39,549 nt of DNA from an uncultured cyanobacterium. GTDB lineage: Bacteria > Cyanobacteriota > Cyanobacteriia > CACIAM-69d. The translations under genes were made by a program, and so were the position numbers. The stretch spans positions 1 to 39,549 of the forward strand of contig CALGDE010000056.1 of assembly GCA_937883785.1 (NCBI GenBank), in the 5' to 3' direction. Below the pieces are notes generated by a model. The model made no database searches and had not been told where the DNA came from. It saw only the letters and a program-made list of their open reading frames with translations. Numbering within the stretch: position 1 is the stretch's first letter; the number at the start of each line of letters is the position of its first letter. Positions 7,591-16,643 of this stretch are shown in pieces.

Positions 7591-7719
7591 CTAAAGCGTG
7601 TCATTAATTGAGAACCAGAAGCCTTGGTAGGGAGTATGCGCCCTTTCACAGCAAAAAGTGCTAGTGGCTGAAGCCCTTACAATTAGAGGACTTACAACTT
7701 AAATGATGGCAGCTCCCAG
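7591..7719 (+). repeat. MITE-like element, copy A
   Basis: This is a copy of the dispersed element of about 125 bp between convergent sfsA and accC. The left end AGCGTGTCATTAATT follows CTAA. Shared internal blocks are CCAGAAGCCTTGGTAGGGAG, GCGCCCTTTCA and AGTGGCTGAAG, and the right end is AAATGATGGCAGCTC before CCAG. The inverted-repeat ends are degraded compared with copies B and F. Confidence 0.75.
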
Positions 7720-7728
7720 CCCACACTT

Positions 7729-7760
7729 ACTTTTTAGCGTTTTTACTTTTTAGCGTTTTT
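7729..7760. repeat. 16-bp tandem duplication spanning the accC stop
   Basis: ACTTTTTAGCGTTTTT occurs twice head to tail (7729-7744 and 7745-7760). The second copy encodes the last residues of accC (NAKK), and its boundary falls at the TAA stop (7745-7743), so the 3' end of the gene has been duplicated just outside the coding region. Confidence 0.85.
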
Positions 7761-9101
7761 CTTCATCCATTCTTCGATGAAGTTTGTGTACACTTCTCCT
7801 TCCAGAAACTCGGGAGACTCCATTATTTTCTGATGAAAACTAATGGTGGTGGGTACACCGGTAATCGCAAATTCATTAAGGGCTCGCTGCATTCGTCGAA
7901 TCGCCAAGTCCCGCGTGGGAGCCCAGGCAATTAACTTCCCAATTAGAGAATCGTAGTAAGGAGAAATTTCGTAGTCGGTGTATACGTGGGAATCCATGCG
8001 GACGCCAGGACCACCGGGGGGAAGGTAGGCAGTGATGCGACCAGGATTGGGACGGAAATTATGGTCCGGATCCTCGGCATTAATGCGGCATTCAATGGCG
8101 TGCCCCGACAGGTTAATATCGTCCTGGGTTACCGATAGAGCGTCCCCTTGGGCAATGCGAATTTGTTCCGCAATCAAGTCCAGCCCGCAGATCATTTCCG
8201 TTACCGGATGTTCCACCTGGATACGGGTATTCATCTCCATAAAGTAGAAATTGCCGTGGATATCCACCAAAAACTCCACGGTTCCTGCGCCCACATAACC
8301 AATGGACTTGGCCGCTGCCACCGCCGCCTGCCCCATTTGTCGACGCAGATCCGGATTTAACGCCGGGCTGGGAGCTTCCTCCAACAGCTTTTGGTGGCGG
8401 CGCTGAATGGAACAATCACGCTCCCCCAGGTGGACCACATTGCCGTGGCTGTCCGCCAAAATTTGAAACTCAATATGGCGAGGCTTCTCAATAAACTTCT
8501 CCATGTATAGCCCTGGGTTACCAAAGGCGGCATCTGCCTCACCATAGGCGGCCTGGAATAATTTAGAGAATTCATCTCCGTGACGCACTAAACGCATACC
8601 GCGACCGCCGCCGCCTGCCGTCGCCTTGATCATCACCGGATAGCCCATGTTTTCCGCCAGGGCTTTCCCTTCAACTTCGTCCGCAAGCAGCCCATCGCTG
8701 CCGGGAATGGTGGGAACGCCGGCACTTTGCATCGTTGCCTTTGCCGTGGACTTATCCCCCATGGACAAAATTGATTCGGCTGTAGGGCCAATAAAGGCAA
8801 TTTTATGATCGTCGCAAATTTCCACAAATTTGGCATTTTCCGACAAAAAACCATAGCCAGGATGGATGGCTGTGGCGTTGCAGGTTAAGGCAGCGGAAAT
8901 AATATTGGGAATATTTAGGTAGCTTTTAGTACTAGCTGCTTCACCAATACACACCGCTTCGTCCGCTAGCTGCACGTGGAGAGACTGGCGATCTGCACTA
9001 GAATGCACCGCCACCGTCGCAATGCCTAGCTCTTCACAGGTGCGGATAATTCGCAGGGCAATTTCACCACGGTTGGCAATTAGAATTTTGGAAAAACGCA
9101 T
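7743..9101 (-). CDS. accC: Biotin carboxylase subunit of acetyl-CoA carboxylase
   Basis: This 452-residue protein has the full biotin carboxylase/ATP-grasp architecture: [20 protein letters not shown] start, [10 protein letters not shown] (80-89), glycine-rich ATP loop [12 protein letters not shown] (159-170), [20 protein letters not shown] (227-246) and [14 protein letters not shown] (289-302), which contains the catalytic Arg/Glu region. It uses ATP and bicarbonate to carboxylate biotin on AccB, the first half-reaction of malonyl-CoA synthesis. Length equals that of typical cyanobacterial and E. coli AccC (about 450). accB is not next to it, so the subunit genes are dispersed. The gene is transcribed towards sfsA, with copy A of the repeat family between them. 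Confidence 0.97.
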   Translation of the reverse strand: MRFSKILIANRGEIALRIIRTCEELGIATVAVHSSADRQSLHVQLADEAVCIGEAASTKSYLNIPNIISAALTCNATAIHPGYGFLSENAKFVEICDDHKIAFIGPTAESILSMGDKSTAKATMQSAGVPTIPGSDGLLADEVEGKALAENMGYPVMIKATAGGGGRGMRLVRHGDEFSKLFQAAYGEADAAFGNPGLYMEKFIEKPRHIEFQILADSHGNVVHLGERDCSIQRRHQKLLEEAPSPALNPDLRRQMGQAAVAAAKSIGYVGAGTVEFLVDIHGNFYFMEMNTRIQVEHPVTEMICGLDLIAEQIRIAQGDALSVTQDDINLSGHAIECRINAEDPDHNFRPNPGRITAYLPPGGPGVRMDSHVYTDYEISPYYDSLIGKLIAWAPTRDLAIRRMQRALNEFAITGVPTTISFHQKIMESPEFLEGEVYTNFIEEWMKKNAKK

Positions 9102-9270
9102 CGAGGTTACGACTGGATGGGATGCAGGCTATCGCAACAGGACAGGCGATCGCGCAGAAGAGCACAGATGCAGAAAAGCACAAGCTAATCTATCACCTAG
9201 CCAGCCTACCAATAGATGGGATGCACAGCTAACCCGTTAACAACTCGCTAAAACCATCACCACAAGCGCC

Positions 9271-10302
9271 TTAAAATAGCGCCCAATCCTTTGTATCAAG
9301 GCGCTTAAGCGTCTGAAGACGCTTGGTGAAAAACCGTGGCGTTAGGCGACTGTAGTCGTGCAACAGTCCGTGGGTAATGCTAATGGACCAGGACCACAGG
9401 TGGGCTGCCTGAGTCAACCGCTGTAGAGAAGCATGCTCCTCGTCGGTCAGGGTGATCACCTGTTGGTAACCGTCTAAAAAGGCGTCACGGTTGCGCTTAT
9501 TTAGCCCCGCCTGCATCGCCACTTGAAGAAACTTCGCCAGGTCGAAAGCTCGCGGTCCATAGCCACACTGATCAAAGTCAAACAGTGTCGGCTTGCGTTT
9601 CAGAAAATGTACGTTGCCGCTGTGAGGGTCGCCCCAGCACACTACTCGGTAGGGAATCTCCACCACCAAGCTGTCCATGGTGGTTTGAATCGCCTCAGCA
9701 ATGGTCTGCAAATAATCCCAGTCTTCGGGGCGATCGCGCAAAAATGGCTCAATAGCTGTCAACGGGCGCTGAATCAGAAGCTCTGAATCCAAGGGACGGC
9801 GATAATGGGTACTGCGAAACTCGTGGGATGCCTGGTGCATATGGGCTAGGGTCTGCCCCAGAATCTTGCCGTGTTCCTGGTCTAGGTCCCCCATCAGCAC
9901 ATCGCCAGGGGCACGCTTAAACAGGGCTGCGTAGCGTTTACCCTCTGGGGCGGTCAGGTCAACGGCTAGGCTATTGGTGTGGGTGGGGATGGGCGCGGAA
10001 ATGGGCATGCCACAACGCTGAAGGAACTCGAGAAACTCTAGCTCGAAATACACTTCCCCGCGCGATCGCCAATGGTGATGGGATACGCGCAGAATATATT
10101 GCTCTGACGCCGCTTGCACCAAGTACACATCACTAAGTCCCCGGTGCCAAAAATAAATACCTTTGACGCCACCGAGCCCAAACTGGGGCAACACTTGGGT
10201 CCGCAGTGCTTCACCAGACAAGGTGGAATAGACCGACGGGAAAGCATCCTGCGTACTCACAGGAACCGTGGGCGAAAAAGCGGGCGATCGAGTTTCAAAC
10301 AC
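9271..10302 (-). CDS. APH-family phosphotransferase (SrkA/homoserine kinase II-like)
   Basis: This 343-residue protein (GTG start) has the aminoglycoside-phosphotransferase fold. An N-lobe has IYFWHRGLSDVYLVQA and YILRVSHH (the Lys is replaced by Arg at the usual ATP-contact strand). The catalytic loop is VVCWGDPHSGNVHF (Brenner motif HGDxHxxN with Cys-Trp in place of the His) and the metal-binding motif is LFDFDQCGYGPRAFDLAKFL. Members phosphorylate small molecules or protein serine/threonine (SrkA/YihE, involved in stress) or homoserine; substrate cannot be read here. The tail HGLLHDYSRLTPRFFTKRL is typical of the SrkA-like subgroup. The gene is alone on the strand, with 458 nt of non-coding DNA upstream. 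Confidence 0.8.
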   Translation of the reverse strand: MFETRSPAFSPTVPVSTQDAFPSVYSTLSGEALRTQVLPQFGLGGVKGIYFWHRGLSDVYLVQAASEQYILRVSHHHWRSRGEVYFELEFLEFLQRCGMPISAPIPTHTNSLAVDLTAPEGKRYAALFKRAPGDVLMGDLDQEHGKILGQTLAHMHQASHEFRSTHYRRPLDSELLIQRPLTAIEPFLRDRPEDWDYLQTIAEAIQTTMDSLVVEIPYRVVCWGDPHSGNVHFLKRKPTLFDFDQCGYGPRAFDLAKFLQVAMQAGLNKRNRDAFLDGYQQVITLTDEEHASLQRLTQAAHLWSWSISITHGLLHDYSRLTPRFFTKRLQTLKRLDTKDWALF

Positions 10303-10760
10303 TGGCCCATCTCTGACTCGCAGAGATTCTAAAAAACAGGTTCTAAAAACAGATGCAGAGGCACCATCTGCTACAACAGGCCACTATGCTAAAAACTCCA
10401 ATGACGCTGTTTTGTGACCTACACTACCTTTGGTTTTAATTCTTAGTAAGCTCTGACAATCAGTTTGATAACCCAGCGTAATCTTACGTTTGCGAGGGGA
10501 GGAAAAAGTCCCGCAACGCTTGAAAAATCCACACTTCAGGGAAATTCTTTTGGGGCTTGAACTTTTGCCCATGCGTAAAGATATTCAAACCTATTCACTT
10601 GTCCAGAGTCCCCTTGTGGGGGGATGCAATTTCATCAAGATATCCAAAGCAAGAAGGAACACAAACGCCTTTACTTTGAGGGTCTTTAACTTTCAAAGTA
10701 AAGGCGTCTATCCCTCCGTAGGATTTAAAGTCCCACAGGTCCGAAACTACTTAAAGAGTT
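10303..10760. other. Intergenic region with one strong hairpin
   Basis: No supported gene lies in this stretch. It contains the upstream region of the minus-strand phosphotransferase gene and, near its right end, the strong palindrome 10666-10706. Short frames here lack starts and family features. Confidence 0.6.
10666..10706. terminator. 14-bp perfect hairpin downstream of the TAXI gene
   Basis: CGCCTTTACTTTGA (10666-10679) pairs perfectly with TCAAAGTAAAGGCG (10693-10706) over a 13-nt loop. It lies 55 nt beyond the stop of the minus-strand TAXI gene. The following minus-strand tail TTTGTGTTCC is only moderately T-rich. Confidence 0.6.
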
Positions 10761-12491
10761 TTAAGAGGGAGCCGACGGATCAGGAGGCATAGGCATAGGA
10801 CGGCGAGGCGGCGGCATCACTGGAGTAGGCTTTGGCAGTGGGCGCTTTGGGGGGGAGCCTTTTCCGTTTTTGGGAGAAGGGTCGGACGATCGCCCCTCCC
10901 CTGCCCCATCTCCCAAGTTATTTCCAGGCTCATTTTTGGAGTCGCGATCAGACACCCCTGGGAGATTGTCTGGGCGATCGCCCCCATGGAGCCCTAGCTG
11001 CAAAATTCCCAGCTGCCGCAATTGCAAATAAGTGGACAACTCCACCTCCCCGGACTGAAGCATGGCGCGATACTGGCGATCAATAGTCGCCATTGCCACT
11101 CGCCGCTCTCTCGGAGACTCCTGAGAATGGGTATCTACCGCATCCAGCAAACTAACGGTGTCGCCAATTTTCTGCTGACGGCGACTTTCCAGGACCGCCT
11201 GAGCCTGCTCGTCCAATAAGTCCAACATCCGACTAACCTGCTCGTAGGCATCCGCAGAAATCGCCCCGTCCAGGGACATTAGCCGATACTTTTGAGCAAT
11301 TTGCACAATACCGTCCGCTGCGCCCTGGGGATTGTGCTCCAACGTGCTGCGCAACTGGGTCACCGCTTCCTTCGCCGCTTGGGTCACCTTTGCCGCCTGT
11401 CGCTTGCGCCACCACCCCAGCAGCAAACCAATCACACTGGTCACCATCAGCGCCAGGGCATATTCCTGAATCGTTTCATTTTCCTGAATGGACCGCAGCC
11501 AAGCGTTGCGCGGGTCTCCTTTTTCGTAAACTTTTTGCGCCGGAATTGCTGTGTATAGGGAATTTCGCTGAAGGAGTTCTTTCGGATCACCATCCGCCAG
11601 CTCAGGATAAAACACCGCATACTGGCGCGCGGTGGATAAAATCGCCCAGGTCATCAGCCCAATAGCCCGATTATCGGCGTTGGTTTTTGCAATTAAAGCG
11701 GTGCCAGTGGCGATCGCCGGCACATCCTGCGGAGGCTGGGTGCGAATAGGGTTGTAGATTCCCTGGGGAATGGTGGCTTGGTGGTAAGACTCAGGAAAAT
11801 TGGCGGTAATATAATTTGCCACCGCTGGCGGCATCGTCAACAGCTTGAGAGGCGGGTCAGACTTTCCCATGGCGTCCCGCACGGTTTTATTGACTCCCAC
11901 GGTGCCCACATAGGCGATCGCCTCCACCTCCCCCGCGTTCAGCGCTTCCAATCCCTGGGAAAAAGACATCTCCCGAGGTTGCACCTTCAATCCCGCCAGC
12001 CCCAATAGTCGCTGGGCAGTAAAAAACGTGCCGCTGCCCTCCTGCCCCATAGCCACAGGCTTGCCCTGTAAATCCAGAATGGTGTCCAGGTTGCGATCGT
12101 TGCGGGTAATCAAATGAAAATGTTCCTTCGCCAAAATTGCCAAGGTTTGAATCTTTCCCTGGCGCATAGCGGGTCGCGCCACGTCTAGCTGCACCAGGGC
12201 AAACATCACGTCCCCGTCCAGTACCCGCTGCAAGTTATCCTGAGAGCCTCGCGAATCGTTACCGTCCTGGACCTGCAAATCACCCACTCGCTTTGCAGAC
12301 CGTGCCACCTGTTCACTAATGCGCTGGTAGCCACTATTGTTTTGACCCGACGCCATGGTCACTTTTTGAGGCGAAAACCCGCAGCCCCCCAGGGCGCTGG
12401 CGCCAATTACAACGATCCAAAAGGAACAGGGAATCGACCCTTGCTTATTTAAATTTCTCCGAACTTGCCCGAAAACCGATACAACGCCCAT
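10761..12491 (-). CDS. TAXI-family solute-binding lipoprotein with C-terminal membrane anchor
   Basis: This 576-residue protein has an N-terminal hydrophobic stretch ending in a lipobox (SALGGC, Cys37), so it is probably a lipoprotein. Residues about 40-330 match TAXI-type TRAP substrate-binding proteins: SGYQRISEQVA, DGDVMFALVQLDVA, LQGKPVAMGQEGSGTFFTAQ, ALNAGEVEAIAYVG, and later LAKTNAD-type segments. It differs from ordinary periplasmic TAXI proteins by a transmembrane helix at about 343-361 (EYALALMVTSVIGLLLGWW), a cytoplasmic helical region of about 130 residues and a proline-rich tail (PPKRPLPKPTPVMPPPRRP). No DctM-type permease is adjacent. A role in sensing or signalling across the membrane, not transport, would explain the layout, but that is inference. 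Confidence 0.8.
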   Translation of the reverse strand: MGVVSVFGQVRRNLNKQGSIPCSFWIVVIGASALGGCGFSPQKVTMASGQNNSGYQRISEQVARSAKRVGDLQVQDGNDSRGSQDNLQRVLDGDVMFALVQLDVARPAMRQGKIQTLAILAKEHFHLITRNDRNLDTILDLQGKPVAMGQEGSGTFFTAQRLLGLAGLKVQPREMSFSQGLEALNAGEVEAIAYVGTVGVNKTVRDAMGKSDPPLKLLTMPPAVANYITANFPESYHQATIPQGIYNPIRTQPPQDVPAIATGTALIAKTNADNRAIGLMTWAILSTARQYAVFYPELADGDPKELLQRNSLYTAIPAQKVYEKGDPRNAWLRSIQENETIQEYALALMVTSVIGLLLGWWRKRQAAKVTQAAKEAVTQLRSTLEHNPQGAADGIVQIAQKYRLMSLDGAISADAYEQVSRMLDLLDEQAQAVLESRRQQKIGDTVSLLDAVDTHSQESPRERRVAMATIDRQYRAMLQSGEVELSTYLQLRQLGILQLGLHGGDRPDNLPGVSDRDSKNEPGNNLGDGAGEGRSSDPSPKNGKGSPPKRPLPKPTPVMPPPRRPMPMPPDPSAPS

Positions 12492-12569
12492 CTGCCTCCC
12501 TCGCCGTCGTCACCTCAAGGCGCATAAAAGCTCTGAGGAAAAAAGCCCTTATGCAAGCTGATCCTAGGG

Positions 12570-13034
12570 CTATTTCGGTGCCAACGTTTGCTGAATATCC
12601 GTATCTCGCACCTCGTTAAGACGCTGATTAAGCTTACGAATTCGGCGCGACAGCAATCGAATAATGTTTACCGCAATATCTGGCGTTTCATCGATCGCGT
12701 CATAAAGTTGCTGCTGGGTTAGCACTAAACACTCGGACTTATCTAAAGTGCTTACTGATGCGGATCGGGGCTCTGCGTCAAACAGGGACATTTCCCCAAA
12801 AAACGATCCTTTGCCTAATTTAGCCAGGTCTCGATCTCCCGTATGCACCCGCACCGTGCCCGACACCACAATGTAAAGCGATCGCCCCTCCTGTCCTTCG
12901 GTAAAAATCGCATGCTTCTTAGGAAAGGATAATTCGTCCATACAGGACGCCAGGCGGACTAGAAACTCGTCTCGCAGCTCCTTGAAAATAGGAACTTCTC
13001 GGATAAATAGGAGGCGATCGACGCTAGTGAGCAT
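12570..13034 (-). CDS. Cyclic nucleotide-binding domain protein (Crp-like sensor domain only)
   Basis: This 154-residue protein consists of a single cNMP-binding beta-barrel: VPIFKELRDEFLVRLASCMD, FPKKHAIFTEGQEGRSLYIV, GTVRVHTGDRDLAKLGKGSF and the phosphate-binding cassette FGEMSLFDAEPRSASVS (GE...R.A). A final helix (IRLLSRRIRKLNQRLNEVRD) follows, and there is no helix-turn-helix, so it is not a transcription factor. It lies 256 nt downstream of, and on the same strand as, the NTT/HEAT membrane protein. In other bacteria such domains occur fused to the same kind of transporter-HEAT protein (recalled, not checked), suggesting the two products work together. cAMP or cGMP specificity cannot be assigned. 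Confidence 0.85.
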   Translation of the reverse strand: MLTSVDRLLFIREVPIFKELRDEFLVRLASCMDELSFPKKHAIFTEGQEGRSLYIVVSGTVRVHTGDRDLAKLGKGSFFGEMSLFDAEPRSASVSTLDKSECLVLTQQQLYDAIDETPDIAVNIIRLLSRRIRKLNQRLNEVRDTDIQQTLAPK

Positions 13035-13290
13035 GGAGATGCAGTTAAGCAGGGGCTAAAAGAACGTAAACCAGCGGCACGAGCGGCGTTGGCAACTCCC
13101 CAACGAATCGTCGCAAGGAACAGCGAACGCATTGAAACAGGATCGCCTGCAAGTGAGCGCCAAAGATAAGCTCGCGCGTCGAAGCAGCACAACTGGACTT
13201 CTATACTATCCTGCCTGCTCCCCTCCGGCGAGGGGTCCCAAACCCAGAATGAGACGCTGCATCTCAGACAGAATAGCAAAACAAGTGGTG

Positions 13291-16290
13291 CTATCCCTCC
13301 GAGCTTAACCCAAGCTCCTGGGACATTTGCCCCACCTGGGCGGCCACTAGTGGATCTGGATCATTTTGCAACCGCGGTAACAATTCCACCAACGCCCGTT
13401 GGGACGCCACTTTCAAATAGGCCAACACCGCCTCTCGCACAAAACCTCGGGGGTGGCGCAAACAAGCAAGGGTCTGATCCGTTGTTAAACTCCAGCGCTC
13501 GGTGCGCGCCAGATGGAAGCAACAGGCTAAGGGCCACGCCGATAAGAAATGGCGTAGGTTGAGTAACCGTCTAATGCGATCCCGCGGCACCATCGCCTGG
13601 TATTCCATGATTTCTGATAGCGATCGCAATTTCTCCACCGGTGTATCCGCATCGAGCAAATTCAATACCGCCCGTTTGCTGGGAATATCCAGAGTATTGT
13701 CCAAAATTTCCAGCCCCCGCGCCTTACTATCGCCGGTGCCTGAACGAATATTGAACGCCGCCGCCTGAATTGCGCCTAGGGGATACAGAAACTTCATCAG
13801 CAAAAATAACTGCTCCTGTCCATCAGAAATCCCCTCACTTAAAGCCTTCCGCAGCAAATCTCCCTGCTCCCCAGGGACCCGGCTCTCCCGCAAATCAATT
13901 AGCGCCGCACAACGCTGACCAATCAGCATCAGCTCCTGATTAATCAGAGTCTCAACGCCGGTTCGTCCAATGCGGTTCAGAACCCCCTCAATGCCCACCT
14001 CATCGGGAATCTTCAGCAAAATTTTCAGAATATTTCGCCGTGCCGTACCCCAGGAGGTAAACAAATTCGCCACCAGGGCATCCAAGGCAGCCGCCGTGCC
14101 CACCTGCCCGATCGCCGTACAGGCGTGGGTACGCATAATATCCGGCTTCCGTACATCCTGAGCCACCTCCGCCAACATAGGCAGGGCCTCATTACCCAGC
14201 TTCCCTAGCCCTTTCAGAGCCGAATCCCGTGTCGCCTTGTAGCTCAAACCTCGCACCAGCGAAGGGTAATACTCCTCCAGTCTCGCCGACGCGATCACCT
14301 CCAACAGGGCGCAGCGCACCTCCAGAGAATCATCCTGGAGCAAATTGGGAATGTGAAGTCTTAGGGCCTGGAGGTAGTCCGCCTCTCCTAAAGCCCGGCA
14401 GCCCATTACCCGCTCTTGCACACTGCTACTGGTAAGCATGCGCCGTAAACAGTTTGTCGCTTCAGCTTTTTGCCCTGGCGTCCCCCGCCGCATAATTAGC
14501 GACGCCGCCGTGCCTCGCACGGTGGGATCCACTTCAGCGCGCAAATAGGGCTGTAAATGGCGCACATCCTGTTCCGACTCCGTTAGCCACAGGTATCGCA
14601 ACGCCACAGCCAACACCTCCGGCGGCGGCTGTTGCACAATAAGCGCCCGTACCTGTACCAGATATTCTTCACTGGGCTGTTGCAGCATCACCTCCAAACT
14701 TTGGCGCTGGAGGGGAGGCGTCAAGGCGGTCAAGAGAGGCGCCAACACCTCGCTAACATTGTCGGGATCAATGCGGCTCAACAGCTCAATGCACGATCGC
14801 TTATCCTCTGGCGTGGTCCCATCCTGCTCTAGGGCTTCCACCACCGCCAGCTTCAGGGTACCGGAGTCCACATCCATGGCTCCCAGCCGACCGCGCTCCG
14901 CACTAAGCACCAGCAGACTCACATAGCGCGATCGCAAGGCCCACACTGACCACAGCCACAGGGCCGCCATCAGCACAATTTGCCCTACCACCACCCAACT
15001 TTGAAGCTGGCTGTAATTATCGGGAATCAGCCGCTGGGAGACCCAGCTGGTGCCCAAAATCAGCAAGCCTGCACCGCCAGTGGATAAGGACTCAAAGCCT
15101 CCTCGCACCCGTGCCTGGATGCTGCCGCGAATATTTTCGGGAACTGGCTGGAAAAATACGGGATTGGCGCTGGCAAAAAGGGTGTAGCGCAGTAGCTCAT
15201 CGGAAAACTTAATGGCGATCGCCCCCAGGTACAGGGTGGACATCCCCCCCGTAAATTGGTCCATTCCCGCCAGGTCTAACGCCCCCAAGGTAGATCCTAA
15301 GCCCACCACTACAATCAACGCCGGCTGAATGGCAGCAGCCCGGAACAATCCAAATCGCTCAATGGCTCGGCTGGATACCAACCACTGGGCCGTCAGCTCC
15401 GCGATCCCCAAAATTCCATTAAACAATCCTAAGAAACTGGCAACGGCACTAGCTTTATCTTCGATATCGGCGTTCTGCAGCTCCACCTGGTCCAAAAATT
15501 GAAATTCCACCAGCAGCAGCAACACCTGAGCCAGGACGAAAAATGCCACCAGCCAAAAAACGTAATTCCGCAAAGGTCCCTGAAGGCGACGGTTCGCAGA
15601 AAAGTCAGCCTGCTCTTCTTCAAAGAAACGGGTGGGGGAATCGGGGAACGCCTGACGATAGCTACGTCCTAAATAGGACAAGATGATACTGCCCACCGCA
15701 ATGCTAGCTGCCGACAATAGCAGCACATTTTGCAATCCAATCCAATCCAGCAGCAGAGGCAAAGAGAAGCCGCTCAACACATCCGCCACCAGAACGCCGC
15801 TGCTGATGATGGGATAGGTGCGCTTAATTTCCCGAATATTAAACAGTTGGTTGGCGGTGATGGACGTGTTGATATCGTTCAGCACATAGGTCACGTCCAG
15901 CCACAGGCGCATCACAAACACCGTGTACGCTGCCAGGTGCTCAATGCCCAAGCCCGCCCAAAACATCACCAGGGGCAACGCAATAAACAGGGGAGTCCCC
16001 ACCATCACCTTCCGCAGGGACAGGCTGCGCTGAACCCAGGAGTAGGCAAAGCCCAGAGAGGCACCAATAACGGCGTTGCCCACGTAAACCAAAGGCAAGT
16101 TTTCAGCGCCCCACTGCTCCAGGAACAAACCAGCGGTGCTGTTATCCAGCCAGCTCAAGCCAATGGTGGTGAACGTGTAGAACGCAAACATCAACCAGGT
16201 GCGTTCGCTTTCCTCCGGGCGCAGGTTCAACCAGCGTAGAATCCCGGCGAGAAAGTTGTTCTTAATTGTCCCCTGGTAGTTTGCGTCCAT
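13291..16290 (-). CDS. NTT-like (Npt1/Npt2) membrane protein with HEAT repeats
   Basis: This is a 999-residue protein. About the first 455 residues form a polytopic membrane domain of the MFS/ATP-ADP translocase (NTT) type: LMFAFYTFTTIGLSWLDNST, WGAENLPLVYVGNAVIGASL, LWLDVTYVLNDINTSITANQ, FNIREIKRTYPIISSGVLVA, VFWLVAFFVLAQVLLLLVEF. The rest is soluble and built of HEAT-like helical repeats (ALRLHIPNLLQDDSLEVRCA, LVRGLSYKATRDSALKGLGK, HACTAIGQVGTAAALDALVA). Classical NTTs of plastids and obligate intracellular bacteria are about 500 residues and exchange ATP/ADP. Free-living bacteria carry such long NTT-HEAT forms of unknown substrate. The upstream gap to infC is 353 nt, and the cNMP-binding gene follows. 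The start ATG 16290 is well placed before the first membrane helix. Confidence 0.85.
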   Translation of the reverse strand: MDANYQGTIKNNFLAGILRWLNLRPEESERTWLMFAFYTFTTIGLSWLDNSTAGLFLEQWGAENLPLVYVGNAVIGASLGFAYSWVQRSLSLRKVMVGTPLFIALPLVMFWAGLGIEHLAAYTVFVMRLWLDVTYVLNDINTSITANQLFNIREIKRTYPIISSGVLVADVLSGFSLPLLLDWIGLQNVLLLSAASIAVGSIILSYLGRSYRQAFPDSPTRFFEEEQADFSANRRLQGPLRNYVFWLVAFFVLAQVLLLLVEFQFLDQVELQNADIEDKASAVASFLGLFNGILGIAELTAQWLVSSRAIERFGLFRAAAIQPALIVVVGLGSTLGALDLAGMDQFTGGMSTLYLGAIAIKFSDELLRYTLFASANPVFFQPVPENIRGSIQARVRGGFESLSTGGAGLLILGTSWVSQRLIPDNYSQLQSWVVVGQIVLMAALWLWSVWALRSRYVSLLVLSAERGRLGAMDVDSGTLKLAVVEALEQDGTTPEDKRSCIELLSRIDPDNVSEVLAPLLTALTPPLQRQSLEVMLQQPSEEYLVQVRALIVQQPPPEVLAVALRYLWLTESEQDVRHLQPYLRAEVDPTVRGTAASLIMRRGTPGQKAEATNCLRRMLTSSSVQERVMGCRALGEADYLQALRLHIPNLLQDDSLEVRCALLEVIASARLEEYYPSLVRGLSYKATRDSALKGLGKLGNEALPMLAEVAQDVRKPDIMRTHACTAIGQVGTAAALDALVANLFTSWGTARRNILKILLKIPDEVGIEGVLNRIGRTGVETLINQELMLIGQRCAALIDLRESRVPGEQGDLLRKALSEGISDGQEQLFLLMKFLYPLGAIQAAAFNIRSGTGDSKARGLEILDNTLDIPSKRAVLNLLDADTPVEKLRSLSEIMEYQAMVPRDRIRRLLNLRHFLSAWPLACCFHLARTERWSLTTDQTLACLRHPRGFVREAVLAYLKVASQRALVELLPRLQNDPDPLVAAQVGQMSQELGLSSEG

Positions 16291-16643
16291 TCCCTTCCTT
16301 ATTCCTAAGCGCTTTTATTCTAAGCGCTGGTGCTTAAATAATTGGCGACAAAAACCAGCTATGGGGTTAGCGACGAAGGGCAATCCCAAAAATCCACAGA
16401 AGCCATATGACCACAGTCAAAATCAAGAAGCCCCATGTACTAGGGAAATACGCGCCCTTTTAAACCCAAAAGCACCAAGAATTGCAACCCTTACCCTTAG
16501 AGGCATTGAAACTCATTAGCTGAGGACAGCGCCTAATTCCTTAGAGAAGCCTGCGTAGATAAAGAGTAAATAGAGAAAAGAGAGCACTTCGCTATTTCGG
16601 GCAAAACTACTCTCTTTGCAAATAGTGCTTTTCTAGCTAAAGG
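16291..16643. other. Intergenic region between infC and the NTT/HEAT gene
   Basis: No gene is supported. Near 16303-16328 the motif TTCTAAGCGCT and a near copy lie close together just upstream of the NTT start, and the infC terminator hairpin is at 16577-16617. Confidence 0.5.
16577..16617 (-). terminator. Probable infC terminator
   Basis: On the minus strand AAAGAGAG pairs with CTCTCTTT across a structured 25-nt loop and is followed by TCTCTATTTACTC. It lies 27 nt after the infC stop. The stem is A/T-rich and the loop large, so the call is moderate. Confidence 0.45.

Noticed and set aside
15730-16239. A 169-codon plus-strand frame rich in Gln/His
   Set aside because: Antisense shadow of the NTT-like membrane domain.
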